From positions 1 through 23,907 of the forward strand of contig MU621347.1 in assembly GCA_025399215.1 (NCBI GenBank): 23,907 nt of DNA, given 5' to 3'. The stretch comes from Globomyces pollinis-pini (Eukaryota; Chytridiomycota; Chytridiomycetes; Rhizophydiales; Globomycetaceae). Within the stretch, counting starts at the first letter, position 1; each line of letters begins with the position of its first letter. Positions 9,385 to 17,130 of the stretch are shown here, one piece after another. The notes under the pieces were generated by a model that was not told where the DNA came from, searched no databases, and saw only the letters and a program-made list of their open reading frames with translations. Position numbers and translations under genes: made by a program.

Positions 9385-9689
9385 TGATTCTTTGTATTTC
9401 GCGCATTGACATTCCTAAAAAGGAGAAAATTCTGAGAAATATCAATATGAATTGATATTTTAAGTTGACCTCTTATATGATATGAGATACTGGTTATAAT
9501 TCCCATGTCCAAATAAGGCTCTGGGTTATGTCAAAGAATTTCATCACTTACTAAGCTAAAGTATTAGGCATGTTCTTAGTAAACCACAGGATCAAAATCA
9601 AATTAATATTGAAACAACTATATTTTAAAATCAAATGATAAATAAACATTAGACATTATTGTTACAAAACTTTAATCACAAACATATTT
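9385..9689. other. Intergenic spacer between two minus-strand genes
   Basis: It holds the upstream region of the short helical gene and the 3' flank of the 9690 gene. A small palindrome (TATCAATATGAATTGATA, about 9437-9454) is the only structure noticed. Confidence 0.4.
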
Positions 9690-11509
9690 TCAGACACGTG
9701 TTGTGATTTCATCGTATTTTCGTTTTTGCAGCACTGCATCAGGTTTGAGTGGTGGTGAATGTAGAGTGGTGTCTATAGGAAACTCGTGTTGATGGCTATA
9801 TTCAATCTCGGTAGTGTATTGTGTAAGGTTGATTGATGTTGGAGTGATCAGAGAATGTCCATTATTTGGTATCAAGGTATCATTACTCGCTGACCTGTCC
9901 ATTACTGGTATATTTGACACGTTATCTTCTGAGTACAACTCTACATTACGTTTAGTCATATCATCTTCCATATCCCCCAGGCTACACTTTTTTTTATCAT
10001 ATAATTCGTGCCGTGATCTTATCTCTTCAAAATTTCCACTCTCCTTTCCACCTTCAAATCGATTCCCACAAATTCCATTGTCTAGGACATAACCGTCTGT
10101 TACATATCCTGATTTTCCCGCCACTTCCTCCCTGTAGCCCAAACCATGTGAAATTACATCTGAATAATAAGAAACAGTACTTCGTGAGTGAAGTTTATCA
10201 GTGATGTTATCATGTTGAATATCATTTGCTGCTTTATACAGATCACCAACTCGATTTGTAGGTTGATACACTTCTTTAGACTTCAAAACTGGTAAAGTCA
10301 TGTTACGAATGGAATAGTTTCGATGAACAGTTGATAATGGTTTTGAAGGAGGCGGTACAGTAGTTCTGGTATCTGAATTAGGGGAATGGTATTTTAGAGG
10401 TGGGTTGTCAGTTCCTTCAGCTAGAATACTGGGGCGTTTGATAAGATTGGGATATCTATTTGGATTATCCGACTCCTTTTCCATTTCAGAATGTAAATGA
10501 GAGTGGTATTTTAAATGGTTTAAATGCGAATGACTTTTAGAAGGAACAATACTGGACCGATCGTTTATACTGCTTTGCGACTGTGTATGAGAGGGTTCAG
10601 GTGCGTCTAACGGTGGATAATGAGATGCCGATTCTACCAGTTAATAATTTATCAATACCGTTTGCATGGGTCGTTTCTGGAATATGTCTCACAGTATGAT
10701 TTGAACCAAGAGAATATCGATTATTTGCGGCATCTGAATCAAAAGATTGATTGTTGGAGTGATTGAGTGAATTTGAATTAGTGTTTGGAGGAGTGAAACG
10801 GTTCGTAGGAACTGAATTGGAAGGAATTGTTTGATCTTGAAGGTTTGACAGACTATTCAAACGAGGTTTATATGTATCATGAGAATGAAAATCTGAATTT
10901 GATTGTGAAGGAATATATTCATTTACTTTTGAATTAGTTGGAAATGTATCAACATCATGAGATTGAGTAGTTGGATAAATATCATCAGATCGAGTAGTAG
11001 AGTGTGAATTTAAGAAATCAAACTCCAGAATAGCGGCAGGTAAATCCTTTGGATCAATATTAAATTTCTGCAAAGGTAAAATGAATCCCAATTCCTGATC
11101 TGACAACCCAAATTGAAGTAAATAAGTTCGACAGAGTAAATATTGGTATAATAAGATTTTACTTTGAATTTGAGGCAAATTAAGGATGAGTAAGATAGTA
11201 TCTTCTGAGTAAGGAGGGATTGGGTTTTTGAGTTGATTGAATTGAAATAGCCAGAGTTTTAAGATTGAAATTGCGAAATAAACGACAGACTGCTGATTAA
11301 CATTATCCTTTAATTCATGATCTACGAAATATTTAATTTTCCTGTTATTTATATGATTTGATTTAAATCCAATCTAGTTGTTAATAAAGATTGGTATTTA
11401 CCTAAACTAATTAATTTATCATTGATAAAATACCTAATAGTTAATGGTTATTGGGATTAATTACTTTATGATTCCATTTCAAATAAATTTGTTGACAGCA
11501 ATGTTCCAT
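9690..11509 (-). CDS. Ser/Asn-rich protein of unknown function
   Basis: Proposed exons 11509-11465, 11373-10659 and 10633-9690 (567 residues; lengths sum to a multiple of three). The second junction is firm: the 25-nt intron 10634-10658 (branch-like ATTAAC) joins two long compatible frames, THAN to ESASHYPPL. The first exon (MEHCCQQIYLKWNHK) is tentative and depends on a 91-nt composite intron. Residues about 40-110 are hydrophobic and helical (VVYFAISILKLWLFQF; ILLYQYLLCRTYLLQF) and might be membrane-embedded. The rest is a low-complexity Ser/Asn/Thr/Pro/His-rich tail ending with a basic KRKYDEI segment. I do not recognise the family. The long disordered tail fits a scaffold, nuclear-envelope or regulatory protein, without evidence for any. 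It follows the SH3 gene on the same strand. Confidence 0.65.
10634..10658 (-). other. 25-nt spliceosomal intron
   Basis: On the minus strand it starts GTATTG and ends GGTAG with TTAAC upstream of the acceptor. Removal fuses two otherwise overlapping frames without a stop (phase 1). Confidence 0.82.
11374..11464 (-). other. Composite intron: three abutting GT...AG units (31 + 32 + 28 nt)
   Basis: Read on the minus strand, 11464-11434, 11433-11402 and 11401-11374 each begin GTA, end TAG and carry TTAA-type branch-like sequence near the end, with no bases between units. Removal of all 91 nt connects an ATG exon to the long frame in phase 0. The exon model is less certain than for the EF-hand gene, but the three-unit structure is visible in the DNA. 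Confidence 0.55.
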
Positions 11510-11695
11510 ATCTAAAAAGTAAAGAATTCAATCACTTGATTTGATAATCCAAATTGATAAGTCACTTGATAATCCGTTATCCAGTTGATAACCCTTATCA
11601 GTCAACGTGACCCGGTCTTGTGACTGCCGTTCATCTCAAAAAGTTACTCCCCTAAAAATATCTACTACAATCCACTGCTAAAAAACTATATTAAA
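11510..11695. other. Short intergenic spacer with TTGATAA/ACTTGATAA repeats
   Basis: CACTTGAT, AGTCACTTGATAA and CAGTTGATAACCC recur between 11532 and 11600. No gene is seen. The repeats could be regulatory for the minus-strand gene starting near 11509. Confidence 0.4.
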
Positions 11696-12674
11696 CTACA
11701 ACACTAATTCTTTCTCAACCGTTTCAAATCCTTGCCCACCAAACACGGCTAACTCCTTTTGCAAATAGTCTACAAATTCTTCACTTCCATCTATAAAACA
11801 TTGTGATTCCCCTTCAATATCCTTCAAATCTTTAAACACACTGTGAAAATCAAGTTGATTTAGGTCTAAGGTATGGAATTGTAAAGTATCCGGAAAGTGT
11901 TTGCTCACATATGATAAAATATTGGTTTTCGATAGCTTGACTTTGGTTGATTTAGTTGATTTGCATTCAATTATATGTAACGTTTCGAATTGGGGAGTAA
12001 CACATCTGATAGGAAACAATCCAATATCGCCTGTTGTTTCATTTGCGCCTTAAATTTAATTAAACGATCATTTACCATAACAGGTTCCATCATATCGATG
12101 GTCATAAACTTGTAGTACATCACCCACTTTAACTTTGATTTCATTTGAATTCTTTGGTTCATATTCATATTCGGACTGCTATTAGTTGAGAATGATTACA
12201 GTGATATCCGTTGAAGTTTTCAATAGTTTATGAAAGACATAATCAAATATAGGTTTGGTGTTCATGTCGGTAGTGAAAAAGTAAGTCGGGACGTTCTTAG
12301 GTTTTTCTTTCTTTGGTCTCAAAAAAGTACCAGTTTTACTGCGCATGAGAGTTGAGGTTCTTTTCAGGGACAAACCCAATCCTTCTCTCTTCAAGGTAGC
12401 AAAACCACTTTCATGAACGGGAGTGTTTGAGTCCAAGTTTTCAGTAGAAATGGAGACAATAACCTGACAGTGAGAGAATATAATAATACTGGTTCATTCT
12501 TTTGCTGATCAGGAAGGAAGGTGGAATAGGAACTATTGTTTTTCTCTTTGTTTTTATTTGCCTAATTTTTAGTACTGGGTTGGTTACCATTAGTCGAATA
12601 GCCAGCAAAGCCAGAGCAATTACTACAACCAGAGTAGACACACACACAATAATCACTACCACTAAAGTTTCCAT
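11696..12674 (-). CDS. Single-pass membrane protein with an SH3 domain
   Basis: Five exons (12674-12588, 12561-12490, 12463-12200, 12175-12076, 12048-11696) give 291 residues with consistent phases. Residues 4-27 (VVVIIVCVSTLVVVIALALL) form one transmembrane segment at the very N-terminus, followed by a polar linker and a basic region. An SH3 domain spans about 142-193: SEYEYEPKNSNEIKVKVGD matches the ALYDYxxxxxDELxxxxGD motif, and GDIGLFPIRCV matches GxxGLFPxxYV. The last 95 residues look alpha/beta and end FIDGSEEFVDYLQKELAVFG, loosely resembling the NAD-binding lobe of ferredoxin-reductase-like proteins; this is weak. SH3 domains bind proline-rich partners, so it is likely a membrane-tethered adaptor with the SH3 in the cytosol. 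Introns are 26, 26, 24 (or 21) and 27 nt. None of the four single frames alone shows the SH3 motif. Confidence 0.82.
12176..12199 (-). other. Intron with tandem TAG/CAG acceptors (24 or 21 nt)
   Basis: The minus-strand end reads CAACTAATAGCAG. Use of the first AG gives a 21-nt intron and keeps one Gln codon; use of the second gives 24 nt. Both keep frame. The distance from the CTAAT branch-like motif favours the second. Confidence 0.65.
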
Positions 12675-13020
12675 TGAGGGAAAGAAATGTCCTTATTGAG
12701 AGCCACGAATAGCCCTAATGTAACCCTAATACCCCTCAAAAGTCTTAAGTACTGCAAGGTTATTGTATATGACCTTGTCAGAAGTGTTATTGCACTCTGA
12801 AATGTTTATATTAAAAACTCAATGCATAAAGTAAGATCTTTTTTTATTTTTGTACCTGATCGGGTAAAGCTTGTGAAAGAGTCTCTAGATCTTCAATTCT
12901 CACGTATATACAGAACGAAAGAATATGAGGGAACAATGTCCAATGCACAGCATCAAGACACTTACCAATGTTCTAAAATCATGTGGTACGTAGTCATTCA
13001 CGTTGTTTGTTAGAAGGTGG
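12675..13020. other. Divergent intergenic region between SH3 and LURP-one genes
   Basis: The region must contain promoters for both divergent genes. The short open frames at 12822-13013 (+) and 12900-13091 (-) have no recognisable features and are rejected. Confidence 0.45.
12721..12729 (-). promoter_or_regulatory. TTAGGGTTA motif before the SH3 gene
   Basis: TTAGGGTTA on the minus strand about 47 bp before the ATG at 12674, with a second partial TTAGGG at 12713-12718. The same 9-mer lies before the NmrA-like gene. No TATA box was seen here, so it may be the promoter element. Confidence 0.35.
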
Positions 13021-13030
13021 TATATTTTAA
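13021..13030 (+). promoter_or_regulatory. TATA-like element (TATATTTTAA)
   Basis: Forty-one bp before the ATG at 13062. It lies inside the longer open frame that begins at 13017, which supports the internal ATG as the true start. Confidence 0.45.
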
Positions 13031-13061
13031 ATGCGATCATGACTTGAAAAGTCATCCAGAT

Positions 13062-13730
13062 ATGGGTCATTTCCAATCCAAGTACTATCACGCTAATACT
13101 GAATTGGCGAATCTATCGTTTCCTATACACCTGTTCCACTCTAACTTTATAGCTACTCAACCAACTAAATTCATTATCTCAGAAATCCCCCCAACTAATA
13201 CAGCAATAAGATTTGGTCATGAGAGTTACTTGGTAACCTTCAATGGCCAGCAATGGTTTAGAGTATATAGTCCTTCTGCATATGAAAGCCGAATTTGTAG
13301 GTCCACTCTCTTTGATATGTATGGGAATCCTATTGCAAACTTGAGCCGTGTAAAATTTAGTGGCAAATTTACCACTAACCAATTCATTATATCACTCTTC
13401 AAAGGTGGCGATAGATCTACTCTTCTATGTGATTTTGTATTTTGTAATAGAGAAAGCTCAATAACATGTACTACAATAGTGAACCACTATACTAATCCAA
13501 TCGTATTGTCCATGTATGCTGGGTTCCAAGAATATGCTACTATTAATCTGGGTGATTATGAAACTGGACCAGTGCTAGCTAGAAGTGCCAAAATCCCACC
13601 TACAAGTTGGTTTGACAGGTGTCAATATACCCTTGAAGTTGCAGCTGGTGCGGATACTGTATTAATGTTGATGTCTTGTTTGGCTATGGTTCAGTTTAAA
13701 GAATATATTATCGCCCAAGCAGAAATCTAA
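13062..13730 (+). CDS. LURP-one-related (tubby-like fold) protein, myristoylation-type N-terminus
   Basis: 222 residues, no intron. The whole protein matches the LURP-one-related/tubby-C-like family and the second copy at 15476. Shared elements are FVI/FII near the first strands, STLFDMYGNPIANL (LFDMAGEPVANI in the copy), ISLFKGGD, the DYETGPVLAR/DPETGGQAIAR segment and the C-terminal AGADTVLMLMSCLAMVQF helix that fills the barrel. I chose ATG 13062 rather than 13017: the start MGHFQSK then carries Gly2 and Ser6, parallel to MGGKISK in the second copy, and a TATA-like element lies 41 bp before it. The family is related in fold to tubby and phospholipid scramblases, so membrane or lipid binding is plausible. 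The role in this organism is unknown. Confidence 0.85.
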   Translation: MGHFQSKYYHANTELANLSFPIHLFHSNFIATQPTKFIISEIPPTNTAIRFGHESYLVTFNGQQWFRVYSPSAYESRICRSTLFDMYGNPIANLSRVKFSGKFTTNQFIISLFKGGDRSTLLCDFVFCNRESSITCTTIVNHYTNPIVLSMYAGFQEYATINLGDYETGPVLARSAKIPPTSWFDRCQYTLEVAAGADTVLMLMSCLAMVQFKEYIIAQAEI

Positions 13731-13916
13731 AATACATACTTCAATGATCTCATACACAGTTTAATTAAACAATGAAATGTGGGTAGAAAAGAAAGTAAAG
13801 ATACAATTCAAACAGATATCAATCCAGGTCGCTCCAAAGATTTGCAATATATAAGTGAATGTAAAAGAGAGGTAACCTCTTTATTGAGAAGATTAAAGCG
13901 ATTGTGGGTGAATGAT

Positions 13917-14622
13917 TTACTTTTTGTTCCCTCTACTGACAAGTGGTGCCTTCTTCACAAACTCTCTAGTGAACGCTTCTTGCAACATCCATTTACCCAT
14001 ACTTTTGTATGATACTGCTGAATATGAATTCTTTTTATCTGACCAGTCTAAAGCTGCAGCCGGTTCTTCATCTACTCCAGTTTGATGTACAGCAGCTCGA
14101 ACTAATGTCCAGTCAACAGACGATAGTGCGCCATTGCCGAGCGCTCTACTAACATCCATCAGCTCTGTTGCCCCAATACCCATCACTCCTGGTATGTACG
14201 ACATAAATTTTCCAAAGAGGGATTGCTCTTCTCCTGGCGATGCTATAGCAATACTGTTGACTATAACAATTCTATTTACACCTGCATCTACCATTGATTC
14301 TTCCAGCGTCTTTTTCTATTAAATGTGATGAATTATTTACCTTGAAATTCTTAGAAAGCAATGATGTTTCATCACTACTACTAGAAGTTGCACCAGTAGC
14401 AGTCACAATTGCATCTGTTCCTTTGAATGCATCAGTAAGTGCAATTTTATCAGACAGTGATGCAACAGTAACAACTTTTGATCCGTGTGGGACGTTGGTA
14501 ATTCTTTCCGGTCGAGATCGCACAATTGCAGTGAATTGGATGTTTTGTTCGATGCATGTTTGTAAAATGCCTTTACCGAGACCACCTGCTGCTCCAATTA
14601 TTGCTACGTGTCGTGGATACAT
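13917..14622 (-). CDS. NmrA/SDR-like NAD(P)-binding protein
   Basis: Two exons (14622-14341, 14309-13917) and a 31-nt phase-0 intron (14310-14340). About 224 residues. The N-terminal HVAIIGAAGGLGKGILQ is a Rossmann GxxGxxG nucleotide-binding motif at the normal distance from the start. Then come TAIVRSRPERI (where NADP-binding members often have Arg), GTDAIVTATGA, a conserved VNSIAIASPGEE region after the junction, and DWTLVRAA, typical of atypical short-chain dehydrogenase/NmrA-like proteins of about 220 residues. Likely a soluble reductase or redox sensor; no substrate can be inferred. An in-frame ATG at 14631 adds MFA; I prefer 14622 because TATAAA then lies 35 bp upstream, as at other genes here. 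It is convergent with the upstream LURP-one gene. Confidence 0.88.
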
Positions 14623-14638
14623 TGCAAACATCCCAAAA

Positions 14639-14657
14639 TAACCCTAAGGAATTTATA
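14639..14657 (-). promoter_or_regulatory. TATA box plus TTAGGGTTA motif before the NmrA-like gene
   Basis: Minus-strand TATAAA at 14657-14652 is followed by TTAGGGTTA at 14647-14639, which would fall near the transcription start. Confidence 0.5.
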
Positions 14658-15430
14658 CAGTGACTACCAAGCCACGCTGCTCTTTACCAACTGTTTATCG
14701 GCCCGAAAGCAAGTGACAGTCATGCACAAATATGACAAGAATAGTTTTAAACGAGGATACATATTTGGATAATATGAAAAAGTCCTATATTGGCGTCCGA
14801 TACATTCCATTTTCGTCTACCTCCTAATTTTCTGATAATGTAATTGAGTTTGTAGTTGAAAAATAGACACCAACTTGAATTCAATTTGATTGGACGTCTA
14901 TTATCAGGATTCACAATTGATTCGCGTTATCAATGCGTCTGACTCGAAGAAAAATTGGCCACTGTCGCTATTCGGAAATGTGGACAACGGACTAATACAT
15001 CAAAGAACCTATTGTTAATGATGAAGTTGGATTGCTGATCGTGAAATAAATCAAAGTTGGTTTAATCAAATAAATTTTTTTTTAAAAGGGTATATTTATT
15101 ATAAGAATCATATACCCTTTTAAAAAAATTGAATTTTTGAGAGATAAAGGAAAACGTGAGTTAAGTCACCCAATTAGGGCTGGGGACAAAGAGCCACTGT
15201 TTATTGGGTGGAACTGTAAAAGAATCAAAAAAGTTATGGGTTTGGGTCAATCAACAAGGCTCAAAAGTAATTACTTGGTGCTGAATCATCTACAATGGTT
15301 TCATTTCATTTCTAGTTGATGGTGCCTGTTGTTACAGTACACAATCGACCCTCAAACATTCCAAAACTGATTCAGGCGTTGTGGTTTTGGGCGTAATTGG
15401 TGGCATATGCCCTTGAGTCCCCAAAAATGA
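14658..15430. other. Intergenic region with a strong hairpin
   Basis: No supported gene. The open frame at 15137-15319 has no recognisable features. The only clear structure is the inverted repeat at 15073-15130. The right end is the promoter region of the second LURP-one gene. Confidence 0.45.
15073..15130. repeat. Near-perfect inverted repeat, about 21-bp arms
   Basis: The right arm 15110-15130 (ATATACCCTTTTAAA...) is the reverse complement of 15073-15095 except for two extra T in the left arm, around a 14-nt loop. It could be the core of a miniature inverted-repeat element or a structured transcript end. Confidence 0.8.
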
Positions 15431-15431
15431 C

Positions 15432-15438
15432 TATAAAA
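15432..15438 (+). promoter_or_regulatory. TATA box (TATAAAA) for the second LURP-one gene
   Basis: Forty-four bp before the ATG at 15476. Confidence 0.55.
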
Positions 15439-15475
15439 TAAGTGAAATCTATTCCATTTTAATCACAGTCAAAAT

Positions 15476-16150
15476 ATGGGTGGTAAAATATCAAAAATCA
15501 TAGATAATGCTCAACTTGTTCCTCAACAAACTCCACTAGTTGCACATGATCCAAAATTCGCTGTCCAACAGTCTACTCATTTATTGCTATCTGAAAAAGG
15601 TTTATTCGAGACAGAAGATTTCGTTATCAAAAACATTGTTGATAACACAGAATGGTTTAAATTGATCTATAAGTTCTCACTGTCTGACAAGAAAACGTTA
15701 TTTGATATGGCCGGTGAACCAGTTGCAAACATCAAAAACAAAGGATATGGACTACGTTACACATTATCTCTATTCAAAGGTGGAGATAGCACCCAATTGA
15801 TATGTAAATTTGAATTCAAGGAAGTAATGGGTGGCATAAAAGCCAATGCAACACTGCAAAATCAAGCAACAAACCAGCAAGTTCCACTAAATATGTATGG
15901 AGATTGGTACCAACGACGAGCTGTTATCTTTATTGGTGATCCAGAAACTGGAGGACAAGCTATTGCAAGAATCTCCAAAGAGCCTGCCAAAGGAATCTTA
16001 CACGCATTAACAAAGAAAAAAGGTTACATGTTAGAGATCGTACCAGGTGTTGATATTGCACTGATGGTGATGTTTTGTTTGGCTACCGACCAATTTCACG
16101 AACATCTTAAGGCTAAACAAAAAGCCAAAGATGCTAAAAATAAGTCATAA
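15476..16150 (+). CDS. LURP-one-related (tubby-like fold) protein, myristoylation-type N-terminus
   Basis: 224 residues, single exon, second copy of the 13062 family. The start MGGKISK fits the N-myristoylation pattern (Gly2, Ser6, Lys7). The body shows the LURP-one order: an N-terminal strand segment, LFDMAGEPVANI, the YTLSLFKGGD turn, CKFEF, a VPLNMYGDWYQRRAVIFIGD stretch, QAIARISKEP and the C-terminal hydrophobic helix VDIALMVMFCLATDQFHEHL, ending in a lysine-rich tail (KAKQKAKDAKNKS). Loss of a free N-terminus through myristoylation plus the basic tail would favour membrane attachment. It lies 1.7 kb downstream of its paralogue with the NmrA-like gene between them on the other strand, so the pair is probably a dispersed tandem duplication. 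Protein similarity is moderate, so the duplication is not recent. Confidence 0.88.
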   Translation: MGGKISKIIDNAQLVPQQTPLVAHDPKFAVQQSTHLLLSEKGLFETEDFVIKNIVDNTEWFKLIYKFSLSDKKTLFDMAGEPVANIKNKGYGLRYTLSLFKGGDSTQLICKFEFKEVMGGIKANATLQNQATNQQVPLNMYGDWYQRRAVIFIGDPETGGQAIARISKEPAKGILHALTKKKGYMLEIVPGVDIALMVMFCLATDQFHEHLKAKQKAKDAKNKS

Positions 16151-16978
16151 TAAATAGTTTAATCGAAACTGCTAGTGCGGAAGAAAAATACTAAGGCTAT
16201 AACTATATGTTGAGCGTGGATATTTCGATAAATTCAAGTTTCGTTTGTATTTATATGGTGATTTTGAATTAGTATATCCTTTATTTACAATAATTAAATA
16301 ATTTCCAACCCCATGGTCGACTATTACCGTAAAATCTGTAAAATAGTGAGTAAAATTTGTGCACTATATCAAAATTCCAAAATCGTATCTGTGGACAAAA
16401 AATCAAGGAACTAGTGACCTCAGAATATTCAGAGTAAATTTAAGAAGTTCCATGTCTCAAAAAGGCGAAAAAAAACCATCGTGTACAAGAACATGTGATC
16501 TAAAATAATCTTAACCAAATTTCTGGGAGATTGGATCATCATGTTTATGATGATTCTCTAAACGTTGTTACAATGTATCGCCCCTTACAAAAACATATGA
16601 AGAGGCCAATAAGTAAAGTCAGAGAATCAACAATGCCTTGAAAACATCGAACCCAAATGAGAAACCGAACAAAGTTTTTGGTCACACAAAGCACAAAACA
16701 GATCAGTATTAAATTTGAGATTGTCCTGACTGTCATTGCGAAAACTATATGGCCATGAAAAGCAAAGATGAAGGAGATTCAAATTAATGATGTTAAATGC
16801 ATGACATCAATCATGCTGAATTCCACCCATCAATGTGCAATGTGGTCTTCTTGTGACACTGTAACGTTCCACATAAGGAAGATCCAAATGAGGTAAAGAG
16901 GCTGGCATTAGTAGCCGCATCTTAGAGCGTGTCTAATCCTTTGCAAAAAACTATTGTAGTAATTGGTGTAGATCAATC
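16151..16978. other. Intergenic region; right half is the outer arm of an inverted duplication
   Basis: 16151-16450 is plain AT-rich sequence. From about 16520 (weakly from 16458) it is the reverse complement of 21066-21524. The 63-codon minus-strand frame at 16545-16736 has a shifted end in the other arm and is not treated as a gene. Confidence 0.6.
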
Positions 16979-17130
16979 ATGACACATTCCGAGAATTCCA
17001 CTGACGTTGCATTGATCAATCAAGTACTTTTAGTTGATCAAAAACAACGAACTCTTTTCTATAAGTATGTTGAACAAAGTTTGACTGCAAAAATCAATGT
17101 GTCAAACAGAATGATAGATCAATTGACTAT
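16521..17130 (+). repeat. Inverted duplication, left arm (promoter plus 5' coding part)
   Basis: Nearly base-for-base reverse complement of 20914-21524. The arm covers about 460 bp of 5' flank and the first 50 codons of the gene at 16979. Similarity drops quickly farther into the coding region. Confidence 0.9.
16945..16950 (+). promoter_or_regulatory. Degraded TATA box position in the left arm
   Basis: The left arm reads TTTGCAAAAAACTATTG where the right arm reads TTTGCTATAAAACTATTG. The TATA core has been lost while the flanks are identical. Confidence 0.65.

Noticed and set aside
9814..10204. Plus-strand open frames opposite the Ser/Asn-rich gene
   Set aside because: They are antisense shadows of a longer spliced minus-strand frame.
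13017..13061. Upstream in-frame start of the first LURP-one protein
   Set aside because: It spans the TATA-like element and hides the MGHFQSK start that parallels the second copy.
15137..15319. 60-codon plus-strand frame next to the hairpin
   Set aside because: No domain, no promoter or splice support.
16545..16736. A hydrophobic 63-codon minus-strand frame in the left arm, with a 55-codon counterpart at 21310-21477 in the right arm
   Set aside because: The two arms are nearly identical anyway, so shared openness is not evidence of coding. A one-base indel between arms changes the C-terminus, which argues against selection on the protein.
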